Assembly: GCA_022496185.1 (NCBI GenBank)
Contig: WTXG01000011.1
Location: 186,001-250,000, forward strand
From: Multifurca ochricompacta
Lineage: Eukaryota > Basidiomycota > Agaricomycetes > Russulales > Russulaceae
DNA length: 64,000 nucleotides
Reading direction: 5' to 3'
Part shown: one piece after another, positions 42,314-54,142 of the stretch
Numbering within the stretch: position 1 is the stretch's first letter
How the letters are laid out: every line of letters begins with the position of its first letter
The notes under the pieces: model-generated
What the model was told of the DNA's origin: nothing
The model's input: only the letters and a program-made list of their open reading frames with translations
The model's database searches: none
Program-made: the position numbers and the translations under genes

Positions 42314-43647
42314 AGGGGCGTCTGCTGCGGGAAGAGCTTACAGCGTCGAAAGGCTCCCCCCTGCGCAAAGGTAAGTGAGCATTTTCGTCTGGCACGACGC
42401 CTTCATTATACACAGGATCTGCTGGTACAACACATGAATCCCCTCGTTTTTTTGGACAAGGCACTTGGCGTGTGGGATGAATTGAGCTTTGGGGACCAAT
42501 GGGCTAAACTTGATTCAACACACAACTAGGCATGGTGCCGATTTGACTGGATTGATTTGTCAGACTCAGGGATATTGGACCTTGGCGGTTCGTTGGTCCC
42601 CATCCCTCGACCGGATTGCGATGGCGTTCTGCGTCGACGGGGAACGCCTGAGCGCGTCCGGGTAATTCATTTGGGATTTCACTGACTGCTTGAGTGGGCT
42701 TTGATCGAGGTAAAAGGCAGTTTCTGAAGCTGCCTCGACTTTGTAGCCATCGACTAGGCGCGACAGTGTGGAGTGAGTCTTGTCTGCAGTTCCTTTCGGC
42801 CAGGAGCTGTGGGCAGGCTTTCTTCTGCGCCAGTTGCGCAGCAGTCGACTCTTCGAGTACCGGTACGCCTTTACCTTCTTCTGGAATACTGAGACCTCTT
42901 TACACACTTTCAGCTTTAGCACCTATTCGAACCCCGCGGGTCTTCCATGATAACATGATGCTGTCGCTTGCTGCAAGTATCAGTACGTGGTCCCCTCTGC
43001 TGTGTTAGTTCGAGATTTTTTTTAAATTTTAAATTTTCATCATAGCACTGTTGCAGTCGTGTCATCGATGCGGCCTTCGGCCGGCCGTTTCGGTGCACGC
43101 CTGTGGTGGTCGTGTTCTGCGTAGAATGCCCAGGGTCCCGGTGAGTATCGCATCCCTTCAGCCGGTCCCCCTATATGACACTTACCGCTTATGCAGTTCT
43201 TCAAGATGCAAGTCAATCCATTTTGCAAATGTCCCCTGTCTTGTCCTTGTCCCCGTATCGTGAACGCTTTTTCCATTGTCTCGTGTCTGTGTTTGTGTCC
43301 CGCTGTGCATTGCTTTTTATTTGTTTATTAGTTTGTGTGCTTGATCTCTCATTATTGGATCTGGTGTCTCGGCTGCTGTCTCTCTCAGTTGTGTGATATC
43401 AAAGTTCTCTAAGGCACCATTTCCCACTGCATGGAGCTCTAATTTCGTCTATTGAATGACTGCTACGTTCGGTGTTGGTCATGCAAGATGATTCGATGAT
43501 GCATGTAAAACCATATCCATAATACGAAGCTGCCATTTCACTTCAGCTAAGTTGTACACTTACAAGTATATCATTAGGAAAAATCCCCACAAAATCCGGA
43601 AAATGGGCTCCATGCCTTTTTGTTCCTCACGAGATAACGCAGAATCT
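42314..43647. other. 1.3 kb with unresolved coding-like pieces
   Basis: Open + strand pieces at 42413-42480, 42563-42660 and 42776-43010 are flanked by plausible splice sites but do not give one recognisable protein. The last 550 nt are T-rich and gene-free, the 3' side of NagA. Confidence 0.35.
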
Positions 43648-45538
43648 TCAATCCTTCTTCCAAACTTCCTTTCCCCTGACCCAAGTTCGGAGCACATTAC
43701 CATTGCGATCGAGCACGACGAGTCTGCATCCGCGCCAGGGCGGAGAGTACCTTTCCGATTCTCGATGCCAAGGCACCGCGCGGGATTGAACGTCGCACAC
43801 TTGATCGCTTCACCCAGGGAACATCCTGTGAAACGCGAGAAATTGCGGACGCAGGTGTCCAGAGTGACGACGCTGAAGTGGTCGACAGTTGGCATGGTTC
43901 ATCTAAGGGGACACCACCCGGGACACACCTGCCAGCGAGGGTATTGGTGCCCTCAAGGTACAGCTTGACGCCATCCTTCACGAAGCGCTTGCCATCGCGC
44001 CACTCGTGCACTCCATCTTTGAGATGTGGGTCTAATATTTTCATAGCTGCGACCGCACAGTGATTAAGCTTGGAATACTGATACGTCACGCCAGGACTCA
44101 CCATCGGTAATGAGGATACACCCCTCCGGATACACGTTGTACGCCAGCTGTAGCAACAATAGATGAGTCGCTACGTCAACATCTGAAGGCTTGCAGACAT
44201 ACTCTAACAGAGTTGGGATGCGAGTGAATTCCGTCTACGATGAGTTCATAAAACGGTCTCTCAAATTCCAAATCCGCCACTTGTCCCTTGTCAAGATGCA
44301 GTCCGAGTCTTGGCACTTTACCCATGGCGCGCGTAGCAACCAACACTGGGGTTTGCGGTGGCGTTTCATGGTCGTCAAATGCCTCGCTTTGCGGTTTCGT
44401 CGTCATGCGCAACGAGACGATGCTTTCGGTGACATGAATGGGAGACGCTGGGGAAGCGAGCTGCGCAGGTGTGGTTGGATTGCTAGTAATGGGTGAAAGT
44501 GGAGAAGTGATGTGTGGTGAAGCACCGAGTAGGCCTATGATGGACGGGTCGCGATGATGAAGTTGGGGCATGGCATTGAAAAGGTGAGTAATGAGACGCG
44601 CGCCACGACGCACGGCTTCCGTCGCGACGTCTGTTGTCGCAATGCTGTTCGCTTGAAATTTCAGCTAGTGACATTATTTGGACGGGGCCAATGTACCTAT
44701 GTCCAATAGAGAATAGAATTCCGCGTCGCTCGAGGTCGGGTAGCGCATCGAGTACACCGGTGATCTCTGGCGCGGCAGTTATGATCCGCACACCTACTGG
44801 CGCATCTTCGCTCATGAGCCAGTCCTCCTTAATGGCAAGGTTCTGCGCTCCATATACGTCCTCGAAAGAAGCGAACTTTTCGGGAGCAGACCGAATGTAA
44901 AGCGGAGCATGCGCCCCTCGCTTGGCTACCTGTATGAAGGGTCCCTCTGCATGCCAACCCAAAAGTGTGGCGCCATTTGGATGGGCGTAAGGGCGAAGGA
45001 GAGAAAGTAACGTCGGATAGAGCGATTTCTCCTGGGTCTGAAAATAGTTTTATCAGAAGTACGACGATGGCGAAAACAAAAAAGAAGTACTATGATGGTC
45101 GGAACAAGTCTAGGTCGTAATTCAGCAAAGTGTCGCACTGATTGAAAGGAATGGCGCATACGACGTCACTCCTGTTTCTACGATTTTCTCCGCCACAGAA
45201 CTCATGCCACGTCGATAGCTGTCTGGATTACCTTCATAGACGGAGAAGTCAAAGCCATAGGCGCCGTTGATCTGGGTGTCTATGAAACCTGGGCTGACAA
45301 TATTGCCCCCCATATCTATAACTCTATCAGGCCGCTGTTTCCTGAGAAAGAAAGTTTTCTATACGATACGAAAATGCAATATTATTAACAAACTACACAG
45401 AGCTCATTCTCCACATACCTGAGAGTCGAGTACAACACCCCTGCGCTCATCAATCCAGAGATCCTTCTCGACCAGGCTGCCATCTTCCATTGGGAGCAGA
45501 CAGTTAGTAAAGCATATCAACCCGTTTGGAGAGGCCAT
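43648..45538 (-). CDS. nagA: N-acetylglucosamine-6-phosphate deacetylase
   Basis: Amidohydrolase that deacetylates GlcNAc-6-P in chitin-derived amino-sugar catabolism; cytosolic. Eight exons: 45538-45419, 45341-45162, 45091-45109 (19 nt), 45037-44697, 44644-44201, 44147-44102, 44046-43929, 43872-43648; 497 residues. Motifs: VSPGFIDTQINGAYGFDFS, TGVTSLVPTIIT (built by the 19-nt exon), LLGWHAEGPFI, FSIGHSIATTDVA, RLITHLFNAMPQLHHRDP (metal His), ITDAMKILDPHLKDG (catalytic Asp), EGTNTLAGSVVTLDTCVR, CATFNPARCLGI. About 60 Ser/Thr-rich residues are inserted after LLGASPH. One base is missing near 43721, where GADAD should pass to LVVLDRNG; adding it makes the total exactly 498 codons. Confidence 0.93.
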
Positions 45539-46717
45539 CCGTTGTGAGTGGGGGGAAGTAAATAGTGAGAAGGACTTTGAGTGGTTGGGTGGCAAAGAAG
45601 GGACAGAACGTCATAGTTATCCCCGACATCCATCCAACAACGAAAACAACAACGACTAACTACTAACTGACATCTGGCAATCATGTGTTCTTGGGAGTTC
45701 GCGTGGTTCACAAACAGGTGACACTCCCGACTGGGGTATCCTTGTCCACTATCGCTCAGCGTTTCCACATGACAAACGCACAGAGCAAAGCACAAGGTGA
45801 TGGCGGATAGTGGACCACAAGGTAAATTTGGCATGGCCAGTCTGAATGAATCAACTCAGCGGTCGCAGGGACCGGAATATCCGAAGATGAATAGTTGATG
45901 CAATACAGTGCACTCAGAACAAATACATGATGGTACAAATGAATGAAACACAAGCACAAAGAAAACACGATTGACTTGAGGATCGCAGGCTAATTTTCGT
46001 CGTCGAGATCAGTCAGACACTCGTTAGTCACGACACAACTCCCACTATGACTCACACATTCTTGAGCAGCTGCGTGTTACGGGGACCCCTGCGGAGGTAT
46101 CATCAGGACGGTTGGCCGAAAACCATCCCAACGATCCGTCCACATGAGCGCTGTAATACGCAGAAGCCAGACATCGGCAAATAAGCCCGAACCACCATAC
46201 TTCCAGGCAGATCAGACGAGCCTTTCAGCGCTTTCGTGACAAAGAAACCAGTTGCGAGTCCAGCCGAGGACCGCTTCCGACCACAAGTCACTTTGGTAAC
46301 ACAAGTCAGGCTTGGAAAGGACGGGGTTGAGATATACATACCAAGGGCGCTCAAAGCTCTGGTTTCTGCGCGACCTGCTCAAGACAAAGGCTCACCCGCG
46401 TTCCTGGCCGAAAGGACCGCAAGCGAGCCCTTCACCTGAGAGTTCGCACCTGAGGGACTATCAGCATCGCAATTCCACAGGCTGTCTTACAACTTCATCC
46501 CTGTCCCGTACGTAGTCTGATGTGCCTGATGGAACCTGTTAAGACGAGAAAAGAGTGTAATGTGGCATCCCGTGCCAGACGATTGGAAAGAGTCGGCGAG
46601 CTCAACTAGAATCTACAACCAAAAAAGAAAAAGGAAAAAGGAAAAAGGAAAAAACGAGCATACGAGAAACCATGCCGCGAATCGACTCGCAGTCCCAGTC
46701 CAAAGGTTCGAACAAGT
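45539..46717. other. 1.2 kb without a supported gene
   Basis: NagA promoter side. GAAAAAG repeats at 46624-46656 (GAAAAAGGAAAAAGG). Short frames at 46236-46515 lack any recognisable motif or splice support. Confidence 0.45.
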
Positions 46718-47865
46718 CTAAATTGACATTCTACGGTCAGTCAGAACGCGCGGACTGGACTCACATGGGAAATCGCAGTCGATGTCTGAATCCGGTCGAA
46801 GGTACCCCACGAGAATATCGGGGCGTATAGTCTCTGTATCGCTCGTTTCGTCGCCCTCTTCACAGGTCGCCCTCGGAATGGTGCAGTCGTCTTCTTCGTC
46901 TTCCTCGATAATGGTGGAAAGACGATGGGGATGCGGAAAGGGCGCTATGGGAATAGTAATAACTTCCTCGTCACCTCTGTCCTTTTCTCTTGGAGGTGAG
47001 GCCGGGTAGGTACTTCTGAAGGTTAACTCGACGATAGATGACGAGATTAGCCGCATCGATTTGTTGATGTGCACAGAAGGCAAGGACCCTGGCTCCAAAG
47101 CTCCCAACCGATTAAGTGGGTCAACCGGTGTGAGCCCGTAGACCCCTCGGCAGGATCCTCAATAGGCTCTTCTTCTATAGATTCCGAATCCGAGTCCGAA
47201 TCTCCATCACGCGCAAATGGGTTAACGAACTCAAAAGTCTCCCATGAATCTGCGACGGAAAAAAGAGTCGAAGAGCTGGTAGGATCGTATGATAGCTGGT
47301 AAAACCCTGCGTCCTCGGCCTCAAGCAAGTCTTGGATTGCAACATTGGTCAGGACTTCAGCGGCAGAGGCAGTCGACGGGACAAAGTAAGGTTGCGCATT
47401 AACCGTGACGTGTTCTGCGCCACTGAGCGGTTCAATGACTGGAGTAATGGAAGAAGGGCCACATCCGATAGGCAACCGACGTTGCATGCTACCAGGTTTT
47501 GGTGTTAGGAAAGCGGGCGTCCCTTCATAATCCACTGCCACGATGGAGAAAGCTTCTGGTTGCTGGGAAGTGCAACCTGTGATGAAGCGAATGGTGGCGC
47601 CTGGGATATCATACATGAACGTTGTTGGGATACGGCATAAACGAAATTTACCGACCTGTGGCGGACACGCAGAATTGCTTGAAGCGCACAAACCCGTTTC
47701 CATGTGGGAAGAAGCGTCTTGAACTGTGGACGGCATCCTCGGATACGATCGTTGCGGATGAACTTTTAAGACGCAGAGAAGTGACCAGCACGCAGAAAGA
47801 GGTGAACATCGTAGATGACTCAAATATGAACAGACAGCAAAATAATTCCGGGAGTGATCTTCCAA
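46718..47865 (-). CDS. Unrecognised acidic protein (one frame break)
   Basis: A 272-codon frame (47865-47047) and a second (47107-46718) join into one protein of about 390 residues if one base is added near 47129. N-terminal part has TIRFITGCTSQQPEAFSI and VDYEGTPAFLTPKPGSM; the middle is FVPSTASAAEVLTNVAIQ; the C-terminal half is acidic and Ser-rich (DGDSDSDSESIEEEP, IIEEDEEDDCTIP, DETSDTETIRPD). Disordered tail, no family recognised. Start codon uncertain: ATG at 47733 (MPSTVQDASS) is an alternative. Confidence 0.5.
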
Positions 47866-49709
47866 GTCCAGCAGGAATGTAAAAGTACCCAGCGACCCAT
47901 TTGACGACTGTAAAAATCAGGTATTATGGTTTTGCCCAAGGGAAACGCAGGCTGTCTTTGAGCTGTGGTGGGCCTAGACAGACCTATCACAAATTAGACT
48001 CCACAAATTAGGCTACTACTAGTCCACGACAACAAATCTAGACTGGATGTCACCCATCAGAGCACCAAGCAAAAGGAAATGGGACTAATATTAAGAAAAG
48101 CATCCTGGTTCACCTCTTTGGAAGACGCGGACGAATGTTGCCTAAGCAAAAGCATAGAGAGCAGGGACTTTCGCGCGCTTACTAATCGATGGATTTCTCG
48201 CGGAGCGCAGAGATAGAAGCGAGGTTCGCAGGCATCCTAATGAGAGAGAAATGGGGCAAAGGACAGATGAGCATTCGAAATGAGTCCCCAATACACGGTA
48301 AAAACCACTGGTGGAATAGTAATAGCTATCAACGCCAATAGTAGGAGTTGAGGATAACGGCCTTGCCGGGAAGAAACAGAATGAGAGAACAACTGTATGG
48401 TAGAGGAGTGATCAGAGTGTTTTAATCGCCGCTTCATAACGGGCCAGATGAGCTAGGGATGCTAATCTCTATGAACCACTTGACGGGGGTAGGCTGGGAC
48501 TGGGTACACCGGTGGGTGGCGTCTTCGTGGCAGATAGAAATGGGGGCGCGGTCTTTGTCGTAAACACCTCATAAATAGGAACAAGCGAGACGTTGAGATC
48601 GTGCAGTGCAGACAGGATGCTGTCGAGGAGTAAAAGAAGATAATCTTGCGAATTTGCCAATTGGGGGCTAAGGATCGTGCCCTACTAGGCGATCAGGCCC
48701 TAGTTGAGATATCCGCGAAAACTCACCGCCGCGCTCTTAAAATCTGCATACGCGTTCGCCTACAGCTCCTCGAGAGGCAACGAGCGTGGCATAGCCATGA
48801 AAACTTAAATGAGGATTCACCCAAACCCGAGAGATGCAGGTGAAAAGAGAGAAGAAAGAACAAACCTACAAGAGTGAAAGGCCGTCTTCGCCTGGGTGGG
48901 AGGCCAACGAGTACTCGATACACTACCTCTTCAGGGCGCAGAGACTGGCGGAAAAGTAAGCCTCGATCAGGTCAAGGTCGGAGTGCCATCCAGTTGAAAC
49001 TAGCATCCAGAATAAGTGATTAGAAGGGAAGGGTTGGCACTCAGAAAGAGCGGAAGCGGAAGATTGTTTGGGATCTGCAAGAGTCTAGTCCAGCAAGACA
49101 TGTTTGCCTTCCAACTTAAGACTTTCGTTTCACGCAAGGAAGTTTGAATGAGAATGGAAAGTTACGAGGTACTGGCTTATAACCGACAGAGCGCGAGACG
49201 AAAGACGAAAGACAAGAATTACCATTTCGGGTGAGGGATGGGATGAGAAAGTACTCCCATAACCAAGCGTGACCCATGAATCCATCCTCTTTGTAGGCGT
49301 GCAGAGCTCATAAATTATCCTTTTCAAGACATATCACACCTCAACAAAAACTGTTCCAATACATGAGATTCTGATTGACTGGGAGGGTGAGCGCCTTAAT
49401 CTGGGTGCCTAACTAGAGCTACAATGACTGATAGACTGTTCTACACTATTATAAATATCAAAAAAAGAGTGCCTAAGGGTTAGAAATGAGGTATATAAGT
49501 AAAAACTGCCCGCCGAAAATAGTCTCCGCGAGGGATGGGAACCCGTAGAAGTTCGAATGGTCTATCCAAATGTGTAAAACAGTCAAATACGACCCAACCA
49601 AGGAAACGATATCCAAAGGGGCGATGTGATGATGGGTGGTGCAAGTAAGTTTTTTTTCAAAGGTGGCAGATGATGGCATGCGAAGGAATCGGCAGTGTCG
49701 TGCCAAGGC
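47866..49709. other. 1.8 kb with no confident gene
   Basis: Coding-like minus-strand pieces exist at 48469-48650 (DYLLLLLDSILSALHDLN, VPIYEVFTTKT) and 48750-48800, which could be exons of one small gene, but I cannot fix its start. The rest has only short scattered frames. Confidence 0.35.
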
Positions 49710-50190
49710 CTACAGCGCGGCGGCAACAGGCTCAATCACGTCCACTTCCGTGACGGGGGAAGCGCTCTCCGCGACGGGTGGCACTTCAGGGCCTAAAGAA
49801 GGGGAGGACAACTCTACGACGGAGGTGGGGTCGGATGCTCCAGTGTTGTGCTGGAACTCTTGGAGAACGCCAATTAGCATGTCAACCAGTTCGTTCACTG
49901 GAGATTGGGCCGTAGTAGGTGTGTTTGAAGACTGGACACAAAGTGAGCAAAACTCAAGAAACAGAGGCGAGTAGGAATGCTTACGACTTCTGCCACTCTA
50001 CATCCATAGAAAAAGCACACACGCTTTATACCTGCTGAGTTCGCTTGAGATGGGACTGGTGCCGCGTAAGTAGCTGGCATTTCTGATTATTATTACTTTT
50101 AAATTTTCAGCCGTAGAAGTTAAACCTGTACTCACGAGAGAGCATTGTTAGGCCAGCAACAAGAAGAGAGAGACAGGTGGTAGAGAGCAT
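49710..50190 (-). CDS. Small secreted protein (124 residues)
   Basis: Three exons (50190-50136, 50082-49985, 49931-49710) joined by GTGAGT...CAG and GTAAGC...CAG introns, in frame. The first 16-18 residues (STTCLSLLVAGLTMLS) form a signal peptide. Mature part: PATYAAPVPSQANSAG, a short Cys-containing patch (RVCFFYGCRV), then Ser/Pro/Val-rich acidic sequence (SPSLGPEVPPVAESASPVTE) ending in AAAL. Only two Cys in the mature chain. Effector-size, but composition is that of a disordered secreted or wall protein; no family recognised. Confidence 0.55.
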
Positions 50191-51142
50191 GGCAAATCAA
50201 GCGGATTGTCGAATGAGACGCTCTGAAGTTGAATAGTTCCAAGGTAGAGACGTATATCAGTTCGAGGGGCAAGCGGCTACGATGATGACCCTTATATTCA
50301 GCCCATTCTCAAGAGAGGCTTCGCAGGAGAGCAAACTAGCGGCCCAATTTGGAAAGTAGAAAGAGAATACATTTTATGCCGTCGCATGGCTTTTGGGGAT
50401 TTTGATAGGCGAATATGAACCGTGTGTCCGTCTGCTGCACGTACGTTTATAAAACCATAAAAGGTAATCCCTTTATTTTCCTCTGAAAACTGAAAAACAA
50501 CAACTTCCTTTTTAAACAACTACCCCCGGCCCGGAGCACCCCTGATGATGAGGAGGCTGAGGTTGGCCTAGCATGCACTCTCACACTCTCACTTACACCC
50601 AGGAAATGTAGTACAGATTGAAAATTAACCTCACACAAGTCTTTCGTTTCCCTCCTACCTACTCTTGCCAGTGGGATTTCCTAATTAACTCCCGGGCTTC
50701 CGGGCTGAACCGAGTCGGTAGCGCACCCTGATTAAATTAGAAAAAGCAATTGACCCGACCGGGCATATATTATCCCTGCGTGTCCGTGTCAGACGATTAG
50801 CGCAAACCCTTTTCGTTTACTGCATCTTTCATAACAGACAAGTCACCAAATTCCTACCATGGAGTTCTAGTCTTATGAGTTTCTGGCCAACCCCCCCCCG
50901 CCCTTCTCGGTGCGAATGCCAAAGTGGTTCCCAACTTCATTTTGGCCCGGTTGTTTTTTTCATGGCTAGTCGATTTATAACCGAAAAGCCCGGCGTCTGT
51001 GTCATTCTTCGGTTGCAATGACATCTATGGTATTGCCGCTACATGTCTGACAATTTGGGATACTAGACAGTACAGTGCTCAACAAGATCTAACACGTTGT
51101 GTCCTGGTAGAAGGCAACCTACATATTGGGCGTATGAAAATG
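50191..51142. other. About 950 nt without a supported gene
   Basis: Promoter of the small secreted protein and intergenic DNA, with a C run at 50891-50901. Nothing else seen. Confidence 0.45.
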
Positions 51143-51794
51143 TCACTCTCGGTACCCCACTAGGATGACGTTCCAAGCGCCCAACCCCCTCGTGTAAAGC
51201 AGCCCCAGTCCATTCGAAAGGGCAGGCTGAGAGAGGAATGAGAAGGAGTGAATGAGACAGATCGCCAACTGACTTCGCTTCGGGTTTGCGTTGGTAGCCG
51301 ATAGTTTTTTTACAAAGCGTTTGAGGAAAAGGCCTGAGATCCCCTTGATTTCCCGCTCCTGCTCGTCCATGTTGCACATCCCGTACAGCCACATACGTTG
51401 AGCATGTTTCCGGCGCTCCTCGTTGCGTATCGACTCATGTACTACGATGGTATGGACTGACAACGCTGTTGCAGTTCACCTATGCTTCTTCTGGTGATGG
51501 GTACCAGGGGATCACGGCGGGCTCTATCTGACAATTCACGAAAGTTGATATGACTTTGAACGAAAACAGTTGGTGCTTGGCTGCTCGTCGGAAAGAGGAT
51601 CTCTACGGATCTAGAATGCTGGTGGGTACTAAGCCCGAAATCTGTTGTGAGTCCACTCCACTGACTTGAGTCATTCGTTGAAGTTGAAGCACATGCTTTG
51701 ACTCGGAACATCGGTACCTTTTCCGACGCCGACGAACTTTAGTTTTTCTGCAGATTCCGCAGAGGAGTAGAAGAATGTCGCATGTTGCATTCAC
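51143..51794 (-). CDS. Possible small unrecognised gene
   Basis: ATG at 51794, a basic first exon (CGICRKTKVRRRRK), then after a GTACCG...CAAG intron a 90-codon open segment (FGLSTHQHSRSVEILFPTS, HINFRELSDRARRDPLVPIT) and a third segment (RNEERRKHAQRMWLYGMC, GISGLFLKRFVKK). The pieces have compatible splice sites except for a very short second intron. Helical and basic; no family recognised. Confidence 0.35.
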
Positions 51795-52105
51795 AATGTA
51801 AATGAGATGAAATCGATTTAATGTGGCTTACTACCCTGACCCTAGAGAGACGATTCGAAGGAGGAAAGATTGTAAGGATAAGTGAGAAGATATCAAATCT
51901 CTCAATCTCAAATCATATCATAACACAAGCGTGGGAAAAGATGGCGGCGTTAATCGTCAGCAGTGCACGGCACCCCGTTATCGCGTCTGGTCTGGTTCTG
52001 GTATGGTCATCAATCAATAATGAATTGAATGACGACTCCCCTATTAGCCCTCTACCTCTCCGTCACCTTCAACTCCCTATACCCTCCCCCCTTCATATCC
52101 CCTTC

Positions 52106-53317
52106 ATGTCCACAACTTCACAAGACCACATTGGCGCACCTCCAGATTACTCTTTTCCACACCACCGTCTTAATCTCTCCAGCGTTATCCTGAGAAACAG
52201 CCCATCGTTCTGGTCGCATGTGGGTCATTCAGTCCAGTCACCTATCTCCATCTCCGTATGTTCGAGATGGCCGTCGATTACGTCCGCCAAAATACAGACT
52301 TCGAGGTCATGGGCGGGTATATGAGCCCAGTCTCGGACCAATATAAAAAGCCAGGTTTACTTAGTGCCTATCATCGGTAAGCCCTCATGTCGTCTTTCTT
52401 TTTCAATGTTCCGCACTGTTTCCACGCCGAATCCGGGGCCCCACCTGTTGGTCAGGTGTCACTATCACGATGTCACTGTACTCACCCATCCAATGTATCC
52501 GCGGCCCGCGGTATCTCGTCCATTCATCTATGAGGTAACGGTGGGCACACTTGCCACTCTTCGATGGCGTCCCTTGGGAGTACAGTTTCGTGATACACGG
52601 CTTCCTGACAAGGACCACCTTTCTATCTCCGTGGTCGCCTCTCATCATTGCCCGGATTGGTTGACCGTCGCTTCCCAGAGTTAATATGTGCACCCTTGCG
52701 ACCGAACAGACGTCACAATGGCTTATGGTGGACCCTTGGGAGGCCTTCCAATCTTATCAGCGTACTGCAGTGGTGCTCGACCATTTCGAATACGAAATAA
52801 ATACAATCATAGGCGGCGCACAGTTGTCAACCGGCGAGAGACGGCCAATTCGCGTTGTCCTTCTCGCTGGCTCTGATCTCATTAGTACAATGTCTGAGCC
52901 AGGTGTATGGTCGGAGAAAGACGTGAGTAGTAGTTGTGTTCACTTTTAACCACAGCACCTCCTCACGCGCATAGTCAGTTGGATCACATTTTAGCAAAGT
53001 ATGGCACGTTCATCATCGAGCGTGCTGGCTCGGACATGGATCATGCGACGGAGGCGCTTGCGCGTTGGCGTCACAACATCTTTCTCGTTCCCCAGCTTAT
53101 CCAGAACGATGTATCTTCGACCAAAGTCCGCTTGTTCCTCCGTCGCGGACTTTCAGTGCGCTACCTCCTCCCAGCTCCCGTTGTTGAGTATATCGAAGAA
53201 CACAATTTATATACCGAGGACGCGCCCAGTCATGACAAGAAAGATAGGGAAAAAGAAAGAGTAAAGGACGATGGTTTGAGGTGGGCAGGCGCGAGCGCGC
53301 CTTCATCAGCTGTATAA
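52106..53317 (+). CDS. NMA1: Nicotinamide mononucleotide adenylyltransferase
   Basis: Makes NAD from NMN and ATP, last shared step of NAD synthesis. Exons 52106-52376, 52679-52922 and 52979-53317. Motifs: VLVACGSFSPVTYLHLRMFE (nucleotidyltransferase GSFxPxTxxHL), ADYVRQ-like VDYVRQNTDFEVMGGYMSPV, CTLATEQTSQWLMVDPWEA, RVVLLAGSDLISTMSEPGVW, ERAGSD, and the C-terminal ISSTKVR equivalent NDVSSTKVRLFLRRGLSVRYLLP. One base is missing near 52181-52187 (between HHRLNLSS and YPEKQP), which puts the annotated start out of frame with the core. Intron 1 is 302 nt, unusual here. Confidence 0.92.
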
Positions 53318-54142
53318 GAGAAAGGGGGATTACTGATTTTTGTCGTTGTCGTCAATATAGTTTCAAGTAGAGCCATTTTATTACATCGAGCTACGGTTTA
53401 TCGTACTGGTTTTCTGTTAACAACCTGCGTACTGTACAGTCGATTGATATAATTGTCATGTCACACGGACATTGGTGAAACTTGACAAACAATATAAAAC
53501 TTGACAAACAATTTGATCCTGCCTGATACCATCCACTCGCTAAGTGTTAATAGGCCCATGATGGATCTTCGTATAGCCATATCGCTACTCGGCTAGTTGA
53601 GATAATGATAAAGCGGTGACTGAAACTAATCGTGTCTTGTGAGTGTTGAGGGGAAATCTTATTTCATGCGCTCACGTGTCGGGGGATATTGATTCTAAGG
53701 CATGCATCGATTGACATAATCTAACAAAAAATACTGCTCTATTGTGAAAACCAACCAATCGAGCAATAGATATAATAATACAATGCGATGCGAAAAGCGT
53801 GAACAACGATAAAATTTCAAAAAAATGGACATACGATGTATATCATGCACCGCGTGTGAATCAGCGAGAGGGGGATTTCAGCAGCAGAGATAATTTTTGA
53901 TGCTTGAGCGGCACCGATCCAACCAGAAGCCCCAGATCTATCAACAGGCGAAAAGGAGAATAGGAATACAAACAAAAATGAAGTGTGATGCATGTATGGT
54001 ATGTTTTTTTTTACCGTGATTAATGCAGTGTATGCGACATAAACGATGCGGGGCGGGTATTCGGCCGGGGGGTTAAAGTATGGTGCACGCTGCACGCTTT
54101 TGTGGCGTGAATAGATAAATAATGAGTAGGGATAGGTGGTCA
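53318..54142. other. Convergent 3' region of NMNAT and the bZIP gene
   Basis: 825 nt, AT-rich, with a direct AAACTTGACAAACAAT repeat near 53478-53513. No gene supported. Confidence 0.5.

Noticed and set aside
52403..52693. 96-codon minus-strand frame over NMNAT intron 1
   Set aside because: Overlaps the intron and exon 2 of NMNAT in antisense; no recognisable motif.
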